A DNA stretch of 64,000 bases from Couchioplanes azureus (GTDB lineage: Bacteria; Actinomycetota; Actinomycetes; Mycobacteriales; Micromonosporaceae). Shown piece after piece: positions 1 to 9,459 of this stretch. A program made the position numbers and the translations under genes. The stretch lies in NCBI RefSeq assembly GCF_014648355.1, contig NZ_BMQY01000001.1, forward strand, positions 1,170,757-1,234,756, written 5' to 3'. The first letter of the stretch is position 1, and each line of letters starts with the position of its first letter. The notes under the pieces were generated by a model. It saw only the letters and a program-made list of their open reading frames with translations. It ran no database searches and was not told the DNA's origin.

Positions 1-20
1 AGGAAGGTCGTGATTCCTCG

Positions 21-497
21 ATGAGACATTCGGCCGACTCCGACAACCCGGACTTCCCGGCGGCTCCCGGGGTCCGGCCTTTCCTGCGCAGCATGGGGTC
101 CGGCGCGCGGTGGGAGCCGTCGCCGGACCCGGCTCCCGGGCCCCCGCCCGCGGAGCTGCCCGACGAGCACGCCACGTCGTTGCGGCCGTTCGTCATCACC
201 TCCGGCCGGGTCAGCGGCCAGGATGCCGACATCGGGCTCGAGACGCAGGTCAGCGCGCTTCCCGGCGCGTCGGCCGCGCGGCTCTCCCCCGAGCGGCGGG
301 CCATCGTCCAGCTCTGTGGGGAGCCGCTGTCGGTAGCCGAGATCTCGGCCCGGCTCCGGATGCACTTCGGCGTCATCCGGATCCTGGTCGACGACCTGCG
401 CGCCGCCGGGCACCTCGATGTCCAGGTGATGACCAGCGACTTCCCCGACCCCGACACCATCATGCGAGTGATCCGTGGACTTCGATCCATCTCTTGA
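21..497 (+). CDS. cvnC: DUF742 family protein, conservon component CvnC
   Basis: This 158-residue protein has the DUF742 signature in its C-terminal two thirds. It carries RPFVITSGR around residue 53 and a winged-helix-like block with LSVAEISARLRMHFG and VRILVDDL near residues 109-128. DUF742 proteins are the third member of actinobacterial conservons, which are membrane-associated signalling complexes made of a sensor kinase (CvnA), a roadblock protein (CvnB), CvnC and a GTPase (CvnD). The next gene is CvnD and overlaps it by 23 bp, which supports the assignment; cvnA and cvnB should lie just left of the window. An AGGAAGG at 1-7 is the only ribosome-site candidate, and the ATG overlaps a possible upstream TGA. 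The first 45 residues are Pro-rich and disordered. Confidence 0.85.
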   Translation: MRHSADSDNPDFPAAPGVRPFLRSMGSGARWEPSPDPAPGPPPAELPDEHATSLRPFVITSGRVSGQDADIGLETQVSALPGASAARLSPERRAIVQLCGEPLSVAEISARLRMHFGVIRILVDDLRAAGHLDVQVMTSDFPDPDTIMRVIRGLRSIS

Positions 498-1107
498 CCG
501 CCGCGTCGTCGGCACCGCGCGCGTACCCGGCGCGCCGCAGAAGACCGCATCCCCGGTGCCGGTCAAGATCATCGTGGCCGGCGGCTTCGGCGTCGGCAAG
601 ACGACGACCGTCGGCGCCATCTCGGAGATCTCGCCGCTGACCACCGAGGCCGAGATGACGATGGAGTCGGTCGGCGTCGACAACCCCAACGAGTCGACCG
701 CCAAGGCCACCACCACCGTCGCGATGGACTTCGGCTGCGTCACCATCGACCAGACGCTGAAGCTCTACCTCTTCGGCACGCCCGGCCAGACCCGCTTCTC
801 CTTCATGTGGGACGACCTGGTCCGGGGCGCACTGGGCGCGCTGGTCGTGGTCGACACCTCCCGGATCGACGACTGCTTCCCCGCCATCGACTACTTCGAG
901 CGCGCCGGCCTTCCGTTCGTGGTGGGCGTCAACACCTTCAACGGACAACTCGGCTACAGCCTGGACGAAGTGCGCTGGGCCCTCGCAATCCGCGACGAGG
1001 TGCCGATTGTGCAGTACGACGCCCGGTTCCGCGGATCCGTACGCGACGCCTTACTCGTGGTGCTCGACCGAGCCCTTGACAAGGCGATGCGGATGCGCTC
1101 GTCGTAA
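475..1107 (+). CDS. cvnD: Conservon GTP-binding protein CvnD
   Basis: This is a small Ras-like GTPase of 210 residues. It has a P-loop GGFGVGKTT at residues 36-44, a switch II/G3-like region LFGTPGQ in place of the usual DxxG, and an N-terminal extension of about 28 residues. CvnD proteins bind GTP and partner with the CvnA kinase and CvnB roadblock protein at the membrane in signal relay. The GTG start lies inside the end of cvnC, and this 23-bp overlap implies translational coupling. The Walker A and overall length match the family, so the call is firm. The signal sensed and the output are not visible from sequence. Confidence 0.9.
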   Translation: MDFDPSLDRRVVGTARVPGAPQKTASPVPVKIIVAGGFGVGKTTTVGAISEISPLTTEAEMTMESVGVDNPNESTAKATTTVAMDFGCVTIDQTLKLYLFGTPGQTRFSFMWDDLVRGALGALVVVDTSRIDDCFPAIDYFERAGLPFVVGVNTFNGQLGYSLDEVRWALAIRDEVPIVQYDARFRGSVRDALLVVLDRALDKAMRMRSS

Positions 1108-1198
1108 GGTGTGCGCCGAGTCGCTCCGGTTCGGTTCCCAATTCGGCGTCCGAGCGGGCACAGTTGTACGAGCGACAGCGTGACGGGAGGACGGTGAC

Positions 1199-1699
1199 GT
1201 GCGAGGACTGGACGACGCCCTCGACCGGCTGGCACGCCGTGACGAGCTTCGCCGCCGCGCCGCCGGGGAGGCCACGGGCACCCCGCCGGCCGTGACGGAG
1301 CTGGTCGAGGCGATCGCCGCGGTCGTGGGCCGCAACCCCGAGCTCGCCGTGACGGTCGGTGTCGAGGGCGCCGGCGACCCGGTGCTGCTGCACTTCGCCC
1401 TCGAGGACGGCATCGTGCAGGTCAGCGCCGACAACTCGGTCGTGCAGCGGGCGAGCCAGGCGCAGTACGGCGAGATCATCGACGCGGAGGTGGCGCCGCC
1501 GGTCGCCGAGCCGGCACCGCAGCGGGAGACCGTCCACCACCGCCACGAGGAGCCCGCCCCCGAGCCCCAGCAACCCATGCCTTCCCCGCTGCCCGAGCCG
1601 GTCCCGCTGCGCGTCGACGAGAAGGAGACCGAGCTGGCGGCCCGGCGGCTCGCCGCCATGCTCCGCGAGGACCCGTCACTGCTGCACGCCCAGGACTGA
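1199..1699 (+). CDS. Hypothetical protein downstream of conservon
   Basis: This 166-residue protein was not recognised. It has two visible parts: a compact N-terminal domain (about residues 1-100) with alternating hydrophobic strands such as VTVGVEGAG and VLLHFALEDG, and a Pro/Glu-rich low-complexity stretch (about 105-140) before a final acidic helix. No signal peptide or membrane segment is seen. The GTG start has a good GGGAGG ribosome site at about 1184-1189. It lies 91 bp after cvnD on the same strand, so it may be an accessory of that conservon, but a separate promoter in the gap is possible. Confidence 0.65.
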   Translation: MRGLDDALDRLARRDELRRRAAGEATGTPPAVTELVEAIAAVVGRNPELAVTVGVEGAGDPVLLHFALEDGIVQVSADNSVVQRASQAQYGEIIDAEVAPPVAEPAPQRETVHHRHEEPAPEPQQPMPSPLPEPVPLRVDEKETELAARRLAAMLREDPSLLHAQD

Positions 1700-1751
1700 C
1701 CCGCGGCGCAAGCTCGCCGGCTCAGCCGCCGCCGGCCGGGCCGGGAAGCGC

Positions 1752-4700
1752 TTACGACTGACCGCGGCGCAGGATCGCCTGCTCCACCGCGCCGACCCGG
1801 TCGGCGAGCAGGCCCACCGCGCCGACCGCCCGGGTCATCGGATCGTCCCCGGCGCCCCCGAGCGCCCGCTCCCGCAGGAACGCGGCCTTGACCTCGCCCC
1901 ATCGCGCGGCCTGCTCCGCGGTGAGGCGCCCGCGCAGCTCCGCCAGCTTGAGCAGGTTGGCCTCCGCGCCGGAGGTCAGCGTCTGCGCCTCGCCGAGATA
2001 GTGGTCGTCGACCACTGCGTCGAGCTCGGCGTCGTTCATCGCCGGCACGATGCGCTCGGCGAGCTTGTTCATGTTGCGGTACGACCCCTGCAACTTGAAC
2101 GGCGGCTCGGTGCGCGACGCGTCCGCCTGAGCGGCCGAGGCGATGTACGCCTGGTTGATGCGCAGCACGATCCGCTGCACCCGCCGCATCTTCCGCAACA
2201 CCGACAACACCTGCTCGAGCTCGGTGGCCGAGTACGCGTGGCTGAGCCGGTCCGGCCGCACCGCGTCGTCGCCCTCGGCGAGCCGCACGAGCAGCGGCAG
2301 GTCCGCGCGGTCCCGGGCGGACAGCGGCGCGAGCACCGGGTTCGAGGTGAGCGCGTTCTCCAGGTACGACATCTCGAACGCCTCCTCCCGGCCGGCGAGC
2401 ACGTCGCCGAGGTTCCAGACGTCGGCCCGGTTGGCGAGCATGTCCGGGATCCGGAACCGCCGGCCCGTCTCCGTGTACGGGTTACCGGCCATGCACACCG
2501 CGAACCGCTTGCCCCGCAGGTCGTAGGTGCGGGTGCGGCCCTCCCACACGCCCTCCATCCGGCGCTGGGCGTCACAGAGGGAGATGAACTTCTGCAGCAG
2601 CTCGGGCGAGGTGTGCTGGATGTCGTCCAGGTAGAGCAGGACGTTGTTGCCCATCTCGAGCGCGAAGGAGATCTTCTCGACCTCCTGCCGGGCAGTGGCG
2701 TCCGGCGCCTCGGCCGGATCCAGCGAGGTCACCTCGTGCCCGAGCGCCGGGCCGTTGACCTTGACGAAGACCAGGCCGAGCCGGTTGGCGACGTACTCCA
2801 TGAGGGTCGTCTTGCCGTAGCCGGGCGGTGAGATCAACAGCAGCAGACCGGACTGGTCGGTGCGCCGGCCGGCGCCGGTCGCGCCCAGCTGGCGGGCCAG
2901 GTTGTCGCCGATCAGCGGCAGGTACACCTCGTCGAGCAGCCGGTTGCGCACGAACGCCGACATCACCCCGGGCCGGTACTCGTCCAGGCGCAGCCGCTCC
3001 CGCTCCGCGGCGGCCAGGGCGGTCCGCTGCTTCTGGTACGCCCGGTACGCCGGCATCCGCTCCTCCCGGAACCGCCGCGTGACCTCGAGGAACTCGTCCA
3101 GCCGTACGGTCAGCCGGCCGTCGGTGATGCGCGGGTGCGCCGACAGCAGCCCGGACACGGTCTCGCTCACCGCCGCGGCGGTGTCGTACCGGGTCAGCGC
3201 GGTGCCGGTGAGCTCGATCGCGACCGCCTCGGCCACGTCGCTCGCATCCCCCGCGGCGGGGTGCGCCCGGTGGAAGGCCGACAGCCAGGCGTGCACGAGC
3301 TGCCGCCGGGCGGCCGGGTCGGCGTCGAGCGCACGCAGGTCCTCCGCGTAACTGCGGGCCGGCTCCGCGGTCAGCGCCCGGTGGAAGCGGTCGAGGAAGG
3401 TCCGGGCGGTCGCGCTCGTCACGAAGCCGGCCGGGGTGGCGGCCAGCTCCTCCACCAGATACTCGCCCACCACCCGCTCCGCGCCCGCCTCGGCGGCGAG
3501 CGCGGCGCAGAGGTCGGCGAGGTCCTGCCCGGCGCCGAACAGCTCCCGGGCCCGGACCAGCGAAGCCGCCCGTACGGACCAGGACGTCTGTGCGGCCGCG
3601 GGCAGTGCGGCCCAGAAGAGCTGCGCGGTGGCGCGGACCGGCGCCGGATAGCGCAGCAGTCCCGCGGCGGCGTGCAGCCGGATCAGCGCGCCGAGGATCA
3701 GCGTCGCGTCGCTGTCGTGCACGCCCCGCTCGTAGCCCTCGTCGTAGCGGGCCTCGGCGCCCCGGCGTACCAGAGCGTCGAGGGTGCCGTCCGCCAGGGC
3801 CGCCGCCGCACCGGCGGGGTCCTCGGCGAACAGGGCCGCGGCGAGGTGCTCGGCGCGGGACAGCTCCGGCGACTCCGACACCAGCGGCTGCTCCCAGAAC
3901 GGGCGGGTCGCCACGAAACCCTGGTCGCGGACCGGCGCGCGGTAGTCGGTGCCGGTGATCGCGAACGCCAGCTCCGGCCCGTCCGGCACCAGCGTCAGGT
4001 CGATCGTCTGGGTGTTCACCGCGAAGGTGTGCCGGCCCAGGGTGAGGGTGGTGCCGTCGGCGCCGTACAGGTCCAGCCGGTCGCGCAGGGACCGCCCGGC
4101 CTCCTGCCGCGCGGCCTTGACCCGGCCCTCGAGCTCCTCGGCCCGGACCGCGTCGCCGAGCGTACGCAGGTCGTCCGCGACCTGCCGCAGCTTGCCGACC
4201 ATCGGATCGGTGGCGAAGTACGTGTTGACCTCGTCGAGGTCGCCGAGCCCGGCCACCCGGCGCTGGACGCTGGCGAGGGTCCGCTGCGCCGAATCGAAGA
4301 GCCGGTCGGCGCGCCGGGACCGTTCGTCCAGCAGCGCCTGCCGCCGCGCCGCGAAGGCCTCGTAGACCTCGGTGCGCTTGGCGGCGAGCTGGTCGGTGAA
4401 GTCGTCGAAGTCGCCGAACCGCGACTCCAGCGCCTCCACCTGGAGCATCAGCGTGGCGAGCTGCTCGTCGCAGCGCTCCGGAGTGTCGGCGGCGGCCAGT
4501 CCCGCCGTCACCGACTGGGTGAGCAGGGCGAACTCGGCGGCGAAGGCGGCCCGGCCCTCGGCCGCGGCCAGGTCGCGGCGGCGGGCGTCCAGCGTCGCCC
4601 GGGCCCGGTTGACCCCGCCGAGCACCTCGCCGATCCGTTCGAGGATGCCCACCCGCACGGTCGCGTCGGCGATGTCCAGACCGCCGACCACCTCGGTCAC

Positions 4701-6575
4701 CACCTGGAGCCCGTCGGCCTGCTCGGTGAGCCGCTCGGCGACGGGCGCGGCCTCCGCCACGGTGGCGATCGCGGCGGCGTCGGCGACGAGCTGGTCGACC
4801 GACGTCTGGTAGCCGGCGAAGGCGTCGGCGCGCTGGAGGAAGTCGACGGCCCGGCGCGCGGTCGAGTCGAGTTCGGTGGACAGCTCGGCGGCGAGCTCGT
4901 CCAGCCGGGCCGTGTCGGCGTACCGGAGCTCGCGCAGCGTCACGACCCGGCCCTGCGCCTGGCGCAACGCGGCGAGCTGACGGATCCAGGCGTCGGTGGT
5001 GGCCGGCACCTCGCCTCGCGCCCGGCGGATCAGCGACGTCGTCGCCGCGCCGGCCTCGTCGACCGCGGCGGCGGCCTGGGCGGTCAGCGCCTGCACCGAC
5101 TCGAACTCGTCGAGCACCTGCTCGGCGGTCGCCCGCACCTCGGCCAGCGGTGTGCCGAGGTCCTCCAGCTCGGCCTCGGCGAGCCAGTGGTACTGGTCGA
5201 AGAGCCGGGTGCAGGCCGCGATGATCGCCTCGAAGACCGCGGCGGACGGCGTCATCTCCTCGACCATGCGCGACACGGAAAGCGCGTCGGCGATGCCGCG
5301 GACCAGGTCGGCGTTGCCCACCCGGTCCAGCGGGCCGGTGCCGACCGGCTGGGCGGCGGCGAACGTGTCCGAGACGTACGGGGTCTGCCAGATCTGCATC
5401 GGATGCACCCGGGCCGGCTCGTCGGAGCCCGCCCGGAACGCCACGAGCGTGCCGTCGTCGAACAGCGAGTAGCCGTGGCACGGGATCGGGGTGGCGACCT
5501 CCTTGCGGATCACGTTGTACGGCAGCAGCAGATACCGTCCGGCGACCCGCGCATGGAAGACGTAGAGCACGTCCTCGCCGTTGACCGAGCGCACGACCCG
5601 CTCGAACTCCAGGTCGGCCACGTCGGCGTCGAACGTCTTGGCCAGGCCCGTGGCCAGGTAGTAGCCGCCGGGGAAGATGACGCCCTGGTCCTCCGGCAGA
5701 CGCTGGCACGCCTGGCCGATCCCGTCGAGGCGGACCACGTCGCGGGTACGGGTGTTGAACACCAGATACCGGTGCGTGGTCTCCTTGTACGGCAGCACGC
5801 GCAGCAGGATCAGCGGGCCGATCCGGGCGTACGCGATCTCCGCGTCGGCGAGGCTCTGCAGCGGCTCGTCGACGGGCTCGGAGAAGATGCCCTCGCCGTC
5901 CTCGGTGTTGTTCTCCACCTTCACGGTCAGCGTGCCGCCGACCGTCTCGACGAAGACCTCGTCCTCGATGGACACGTGCGGGTGCCGGCCGAGCACGTGG
6001 TGTTCGCGGGTGGTGAGGGTCCACTCGAAGTCGTGCGCGGGCGGGAAGACGTGGTCGCGTTCGCCGCGGTTGTCGGCGTACGCGACCGAGCCGTCGTCGC
6101 CGACCCGCCAGCGCAGCACCTTGAGGTCGTCGGCGCGGGCGCCGGTCTGGAAGACCGCGAGCAGCAGCCCTTCCCGGCGGCGCAGTTGCAGCAGGTGCGT
6201 CTCGCGGTAGTACCGGTACAGCTCGGCGAAGTCGCGCAGGAACCGCGGGTCGTCGAGCAGGCCGGGCACCGCCGCCGGGTGGAACGTGCCCTCGGCGAAG
6301 CCGTGCACGGCGAACACGTCGCCGACCGCCGTCTCGGTGCGCAGCCCGATGAAGACGTTGTAGCCGAACAGCATGGCGCCGCCGACCTGCACGAGGTCCC
6401 GCGGGACGCAGTTGTTCGCGGTGCGCACCCGCTCCGCGCCGAGCAGCCGCATCTGCTGCCCGCCGAACGTCTCCGTCCGGCGGGCGTTGAGTGCCTCCGC
6501 GCGCCCGGCCAGCTCCTTGGCCTGCGCGCCGAGCCGGGCACGCAGGACCTCGTACGTTCCCGCGTCGAGCGTCAC
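1752..6575 (-). CDS. Giant AAA ATPase of the 'DNA repair ATPase' (DUF3686) type
   Basis: This 1607-residue protein has a family-typical architecture. The N-terminal 450 residues match the DUF3686 region (conserved RTANNCVPRDL near residue 50) and are rich in beta strands. A long Ala/Glu/Arg-rich helical and coiled-coil middle follows (about 460-850), then a mixed region. The C-terminal AAA module has Walker A SPPGYGKTT at about 1247-1255, Walker B VLLYLDDIQ at about 1309-1317, and a sensor/arginine-finger region AGNPYTETGRRFRIPD near 1357. The usual database name includes 'DNA repair', but that is by annotation history and no repair motif is visible. The GTG start overlaps the stop of the flotillin gene (GTGA at 6572-6575), so the two are co-translated. 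This suggests an ATPase working with a flotillin membrane scaffold. Confidence 0.85.
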   Translation of the reverse strand: MTLDAGTYEVLRARLGAQAKELAGRAEALNARRTETFGGQQMRLLGAERVRTANNCVPRDLVQVGGAMLFGYNVFIGLRTETAVGDVFAVHGFAEGTFHPAAVPGLLDDPRFLRDFAELYRYYRETHLLQLRRREGLLLAVFQTGARADDLKVLRWRVGDDGSVAYADNRGERDHVFPPAHDFEWTLTTREHHVLGRHPHVSIEDEVFVETVGGTLTVKVENNTEDGEGIFSEPVDEPLQSLADAEIAYARIGPLILLRVLPYKETTHRYLVFNTRTRDVVRLDGIGQACQRLPEDQGVIFPGGYYLATGLAKTFDADVADLEFERVVRSVNGEDVLYVFHARVAGRYLLLPYNVIRKEVATPIPCHGYSLFDDGTLVAFRAGSDEPARVHPMQIWQTPYVSDTFAAAQPVGTGPLDRVGNADLVRGIADALSVSRMVEEMTPSAAVFEAIIAACTRLFDQYHWLAEAELEDLGTPLAEVRATAEQVLDEFESVQALTAQAAAAVDEAGAATTSLIRRARGEVPATTDAWIRQLAALRQAQGRVVTLRELRYADTARLDELAAELSTELDSTARRAVDFLQRADAFAGYQTSVDQLVADAAAIATVAEAAPVAERLTEQADGLQVVTEVVGGLDIADATVRVGILERIGEVLGGVNRARATLDARRRDLAAAEGRAAFAAEFALLTQSVTAGLAAADTPERCDEQLATLMLQVEALESRFGDFDDFTDQLAAKRTEVYEAFAARRQALLDERSRRADRLFDSAQRTLASVQRRVAGLGDLDEVNTYFATDPMVGKLRQVADDLRTLGDAVRAEELEGRVKAARQEAGRSLRDRLDLYGADGTTLTLGRHTFAVNTQTIDLTLVPDGPELAFAITGTDYRAPVRDQGFVATRPFWEQPLVSESPELSRAEHLAAALFAEDPAGAAAALADGTLDALVRRGAEARYDEGYERGVHDSDATLILGALIRLHAAAGLLRYPAPVRATAQLFWAALPAAAQTSWSVRAASLVRARELFGAGQDLADLCAALAAEAGAERVVGEYLVEELAATPAGFVTSATARTFLDRFHRALTAEPARSYAEDLRALDADPAARRQLVHAWLSAFHRAHPAAGDASDVAEAVAIELTGTALTRYDTAAAVSETVSGLLSAHPRITDGRLTVRLDEFLEVTRRFREERMPAYRAYQKQRTALAAAERERLRLDEYRPGVMSAFVRNRLLDEVYLPLIGDNLARQLGATGAGRRTDQSGLLLLISPPGYGKTTLMEYVANRLGLVFVKVNGPALGHEVTSLDPAEAPDATARQEVEKISFALEMGNNVLLYLDDIQHTSPELLQKFISLCDAQRRMEGVWEGRTRTYDLRGKRFAVCMAGNPYTETGRRFRIPDMLANRADVWNLGDVLAGREEAFEMSYLENALTSNPVLAPLSARDRADLPLLVRLAEGDDAVRPDRLSHAYSATELEQVLSVLRKMRRVQRIVLRINQAYIASAAQADASRTEPPFKLQGSYRNMNKLAERIVPAMNDAELDAVVDDHYLGEAQTLTSGAEANLLKLAELRGRLTAEQAARWGEVKAAFLRERALGGAGDDPMTRAVGAVGLLADRVGAVEQAILRRGQS

Positions 6576-8569
6576 CGGGCCGCCGGAACCTTGGCGTCGG
6601 CGAGCCCCATCTCCTTGGCGGCGGCCAGCAGCTCACGAAGTTTGCCGGAGTCCTGCCCGCCCGCCTTGATCTGCTGGGTGAGGAAGGCCGACAGGGTCAG
6701 GTTGGCCACGTCGCCGGTGCTCACCGAGCCGAGCACCCGGCCCAGGTCGTCGGCGAAGTTCGCGGAACCGTTCAGGTAGCGCGCGCCGAGCCCCTGCACG
6801 ACGTTCGAGTGCTCGACGAAGCCGTCGACGGCCTTGCCCATGGTGATCGAGCCGACCAGCTTGTCGAAGAAGACCGAGTCACCCCCGACGATGTCGATGT
6901 CGGCCTTCTCCAGGCCGGTGGCGATGAGCGTGGCCTGCGCCTCGGCGATCTCCTTGTGGACGTTGATGCCGGCCAGGCGGATCTCCTTCTCCGTCTCGAG
7001 CCGCAGCCGGTACTCCTCGTGCTCGCGGGTCGCGTCGTCCAGCGCGGCCATCGCGCCGGCCTTCTCCTGCAGACCCTCGGCCTCGCCCTTGAGCTTCTCG
7101 CGGATCGCCTCGGCGGCGACCAGCGCCTTCTCCCGCTCGACGGCGGCCTCGGCGCGGCCGGTCTTCTCGACCACCTCGGCGTTGCGCTCGCGCACCTGCA
7201 CGTCGGCGAGGCCGGTGGCGGCCGCCTCGGCCTGCGTACCCTCGGCCAGGCGGATCTTCGCCCGGGCGTCCAGCTCGGCGGCCTGCTGGCGGGCCTCCGC
7301 CAGCACCAGTTCCTCGCGGGCCTTGAACTTCGCGGCCGCCTCGGCCGCCTCCGCGGCCTTGATGTCCTTGACCAGGGCCTCCTGCGCCTCCGCCTCGGCC
7401 TGGATGATGAGCGCCTGACGGGTACGCTCCGCCTCCTCGACGACGCGCAGCCGCTTGATGTTCTCCTCCTGCTCGGCGACCGTCTTCTCCACCGCGATGC
7501 GCTCGCGGATCACCTCGGCGATCGAGCGCTTCTCCGCCTCGACCTCCTTGTCCTTGGCGATGGTGGACAGCTCGGTCTCCCGCTGGCGGCCGATGACCTC
7601 GAGCATCCGGTCCTTCTCGATGCGCTCGGTCTCGATCGCGATGACCCGCTCGCGGTTCTTCTCCGCGACGGCGATCTCCCGGGCCTTGTTCTCCTGCTGC
7701 ACACCGAGCTGCTGCTCCGTCCGCAGGGCGGCACCCTCGGCGCGGAGGCGCTCCTCGGCGTGCGCGAGGGCGATCTCGGCCTCCTCGCGGGCCCGCATGG
7801 TCTCGATCTCCCGGCGCTGCTTGATCTCCGCGTCCGCCTGCCGGCGCTCCAGCTCGAGGATCGCCTCCTTGGCGTCCACGTTCTGCCGGGTGATCTCCTT
7901 CTCCTCGTTGCGCCGGTAGTCGTTGGTGCGCACCGACTCGATGGCGGTCAGCTCGGTGATCTTCCGGATGCCCTGCGCGTCCAGGATGTTCTTCGGGTCC
8001 AGCGAGCTCATCGGCGTCTGCTCGAGGAAGTCGATGGCCGCGTCCTCGAGGCTGTACCCGTTGAGGTCGGTGCCGATCACCTCGATGATCTGGTCCCGGA
8101 ACTCGTTGCGCTTGGTGTAGAGGTCGACGAAGTCCAGCTGCTTGCCCACGGTCTTCAACGCCTCGGAGAACTTGGCGTTGAAGAGCTCCTGGAGCGTCTG
8201 CTCACTGCTGGCCCGCGTGGTGCCGATCGCCTGCGCCACCTTGATGACGTCCTCGGTGGTCTTGTTGACCCGCACGAAGAACGTGATCCGGATGTCGGCC
8301 CGGATGTTGTCGCGGCAGATGAGCCCCTCGCGACCCGTACGCGAAATCTCGATCGTCTTCACCGAGATGTCCATGATCTCGGCCTTGTGCAGCACAGGAA
8401 GGACGACGGCGCCGGTGAACGTGACATCCACCCGCCGCACCTTGGAGACGATGAGCGCCTTGCCCTGCTCCACCTTGCGGAACATCCGGCTGAGAAAGAA
8501 CACGACGCCGAGCGCGACAAGCAGCACCACGGCGACAAGCACACCGAAACCGGTGGAGATCACGTCCAT
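6572..8569 (-). CDS. Flotillin / SPFH-domain protein (YqiK-like)
   Basis: This 665-residue membrane scaffold protein has one N-terminal transmembrane helix (about residues 7-28), an SPFH/band-7 domain (about 30-215), and a very long Glu/Ala/Arg coiled coil (about 215-560) typical of flotillins. A C-terminal region follows. Flotillins oligomerise through the coiled coil and organise functional membrane microdomains. The upstream gene encodes a YqiJ/OB-fold membrane protein 11 bp away; in E. coli the yqiJ-yqiK pair has the same order. The ribosome site is AAGGAA, 7 bp before the ATG. The 3' end overlaps the AAA ATPase start by 4 bp. The family call is strong; the cargo of the raft is unknown. 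Confidence 0.92.
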   Translation of the reverse strand: MDVISTGFGVLVAVVLLVALGVVFFLSRMFRKVEQGKALIVSKVRRVDVTFTGAVVLPVLHKAEIMDISVKTIEISRTGREGLICRDNIRADIRITFFVRVNKTTEDVIKVAQAIGTTRASSEQTLQELFNAKFSEALKTVGKQLDFVDLYTKRNEFRDQIIEVIGTDLNGYSLEDAAIDFLEQTPMSSLDPKNILDAQGIRKITELTAIESVRTNDYRRNEEKEITRQNVDAKEAILELERRQADAEIKQRREIETMRAREEAEIALAHAEERLRAEGAALRTEQQLGVQQENKAREIAVAEKNRERVIAIETERIEKDRMLEVIGRQRETELSTIAKDKEVEAEKRSIAEVIRERIAVEKTVAEQEENIKRLRVVEEAERTRQALIIQAEAEAQEALVKDIKAAEAAEAAAKFKAREELVLAEARQQAAELDARAKIRLAEGTQAEAAATGLADVQVRERNAEVVEKTGRAEAAVEREKALVAAEAIREKLKGEAEGLQEKAGAMAALDDATREHEEYRLRLETEKEIRLAGINVHKEIAEAQATLIATGLEKADIDIVGGDSVFFDKLVGSITMGKAVDGFVEHSNVVQGLGARYLNGSANFADDLGRVLGSVSTGDVANLTLSAFLTQQIKAGGQDSGKLRELLAAAKEMGLADAKVPAAR

Positions 8570-8580
8570 GCGGGTTCCTT

Positions 8581-9159
8581 TTAGGTAGTGGCGATGTCGG
8601 CGGGGACGATCCAGAAGAATTCGCCGTCGGGATCCACGTCGTAGAGCAGGGCGACGGTGCCCGCCCGCAGTTCGTCGTCCCCGGCCTGACGAACCTGCAC
8701 GATCGCGGAGGACCCGTCGGGGGCACGCACCTCGGCCTGCCCGAAGGTCCGCGTCACCCGCCCGGTCCGGACGATGCAGGTCAGACCGACGAAATCGGCC
8801 CGCGACGGCTCGGTGCCGGCGGGCAGAAAACGCTTGATGAGAAGCACGGAAAGGCGCGTCACGAGCCAGGCGACCACGACAGCGGCGACGAGAACGAGCG
8901 CGGCGGGTATGGCGCCGAAAAGCTCCGCACCGGCCAGGGTGACAAACCAGGCGAAGACGATGAGCAGGGAAAGAACCACGGAAGCGGGCACACCGCTCAG
9001 CCCGAGAAAGCCGAGAAAACCGGCGTCCTCACCGCCGCCATCGCCCTCGGGATCGGCACCGCCCACGATGACGACAAGCCAATATCCGATGACGACGACA
9101 AGGAGAGGAGTGAGAACGACGGTGGGGAAGCTGAGCACAGCCTCGAAGAACCCACCCAT
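8581..9159 (-). CDS. YqiJ-like membrane protein with C-terminal OB-fold
   Basis: This 192-residue protein has three or four hydrophobic segments (about residues 8-32, 55-78 and 82-112). A soluble C-terminal beta-rich domain (about 120-190) resembles the NfeD/YqiJ OB-fold. The core has FVGLTCIVRTGRVT and a terminal aromatic strand. NfeD/YqiJ-type proteins pair with SPFH proteins and are thought to help assemble or regulate flotillin rafts, which fits the flotillin gene 11 bp downstream. The glycine/aspartate-rich loop at residues 35-45 is the only unusual feature. The ATG is preceded by a purine-rich GGGGGCAGG. This is the first gene of the three-gene operon. Confidence 0.8.
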   Translation of the reverse strand: MGGFFEAVLSFPTVVLTPLLVVVIGYWLVVIVGGADPEGDGGGEDAGFLGFLGLSGVPASVVLSLLIVFAWFVTLAGAELFGAIPAALVLVAAVVVAWLVTRLSVLLIKRFLPAGTEPSRADFVGLTCIVRTGRVTRTFGQAEVRAPDGSSAIVQVRQAGDDELRAGTVALLYDVDPDGEFFWIVPADIATT

Positions 9160-9459
9160 GTATCGACCTGCCCCCGTGCCCTACCGCAGCCCGTCGCCCA
9201 CTGTGGCGTCTCAACCCCCCTGCGGTGACACCGATCATGACAGGCCCGGTCAATATCCGCGGCCCCGCTTCGGCCGCAGTTGATCACCCCTTCGGCCGAT
9301 CACCAGGACACCTCGCCGGTGCTCGCGGGCCGGGTCGGCCGAGAGCTGCCGACCCGCACAGGGTCGCAGAATGCCGTCAGACCCTGGGTAGTGGAGCTGC
9401 CAGGTCCAGGAGTCGAGAGCCGCCGCAAGGACATTCAGCGACTCTGGCCCGGCATCCCG
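9160..9459. other. Intergenic stretch between two minus-strand units
   Basis: No confident gene is seen. It should hold the promoter of the YqiJ-flotillin-ATPase operon near its left end. A plus-strand open frame (9280-9546, TTG start) runs through it and 87 bp into the 3' end of the next gene. Its base use is less biased than neighbouring genes and it has no clear ribosome site, so it is more likely chance or a decayed remnant next to the toxin/immunity locus. Confidence 0.4.

Noticed and set aside
1752-6575. A MoxR-type ATPase paired with VWA genes
   Set aside because: No VWA-domain gene is near, and the N-terminal DUF3686-type region and size differ from MoxR proteins.
3135-6779. A long plus-strand open frame opposite the AAA ATPase
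   Set aside because: Same reason: composition is typical of an antisense shadow and there is no ribosome site; the minus strand encodes recognisable DUF3686 and AAA motifs.
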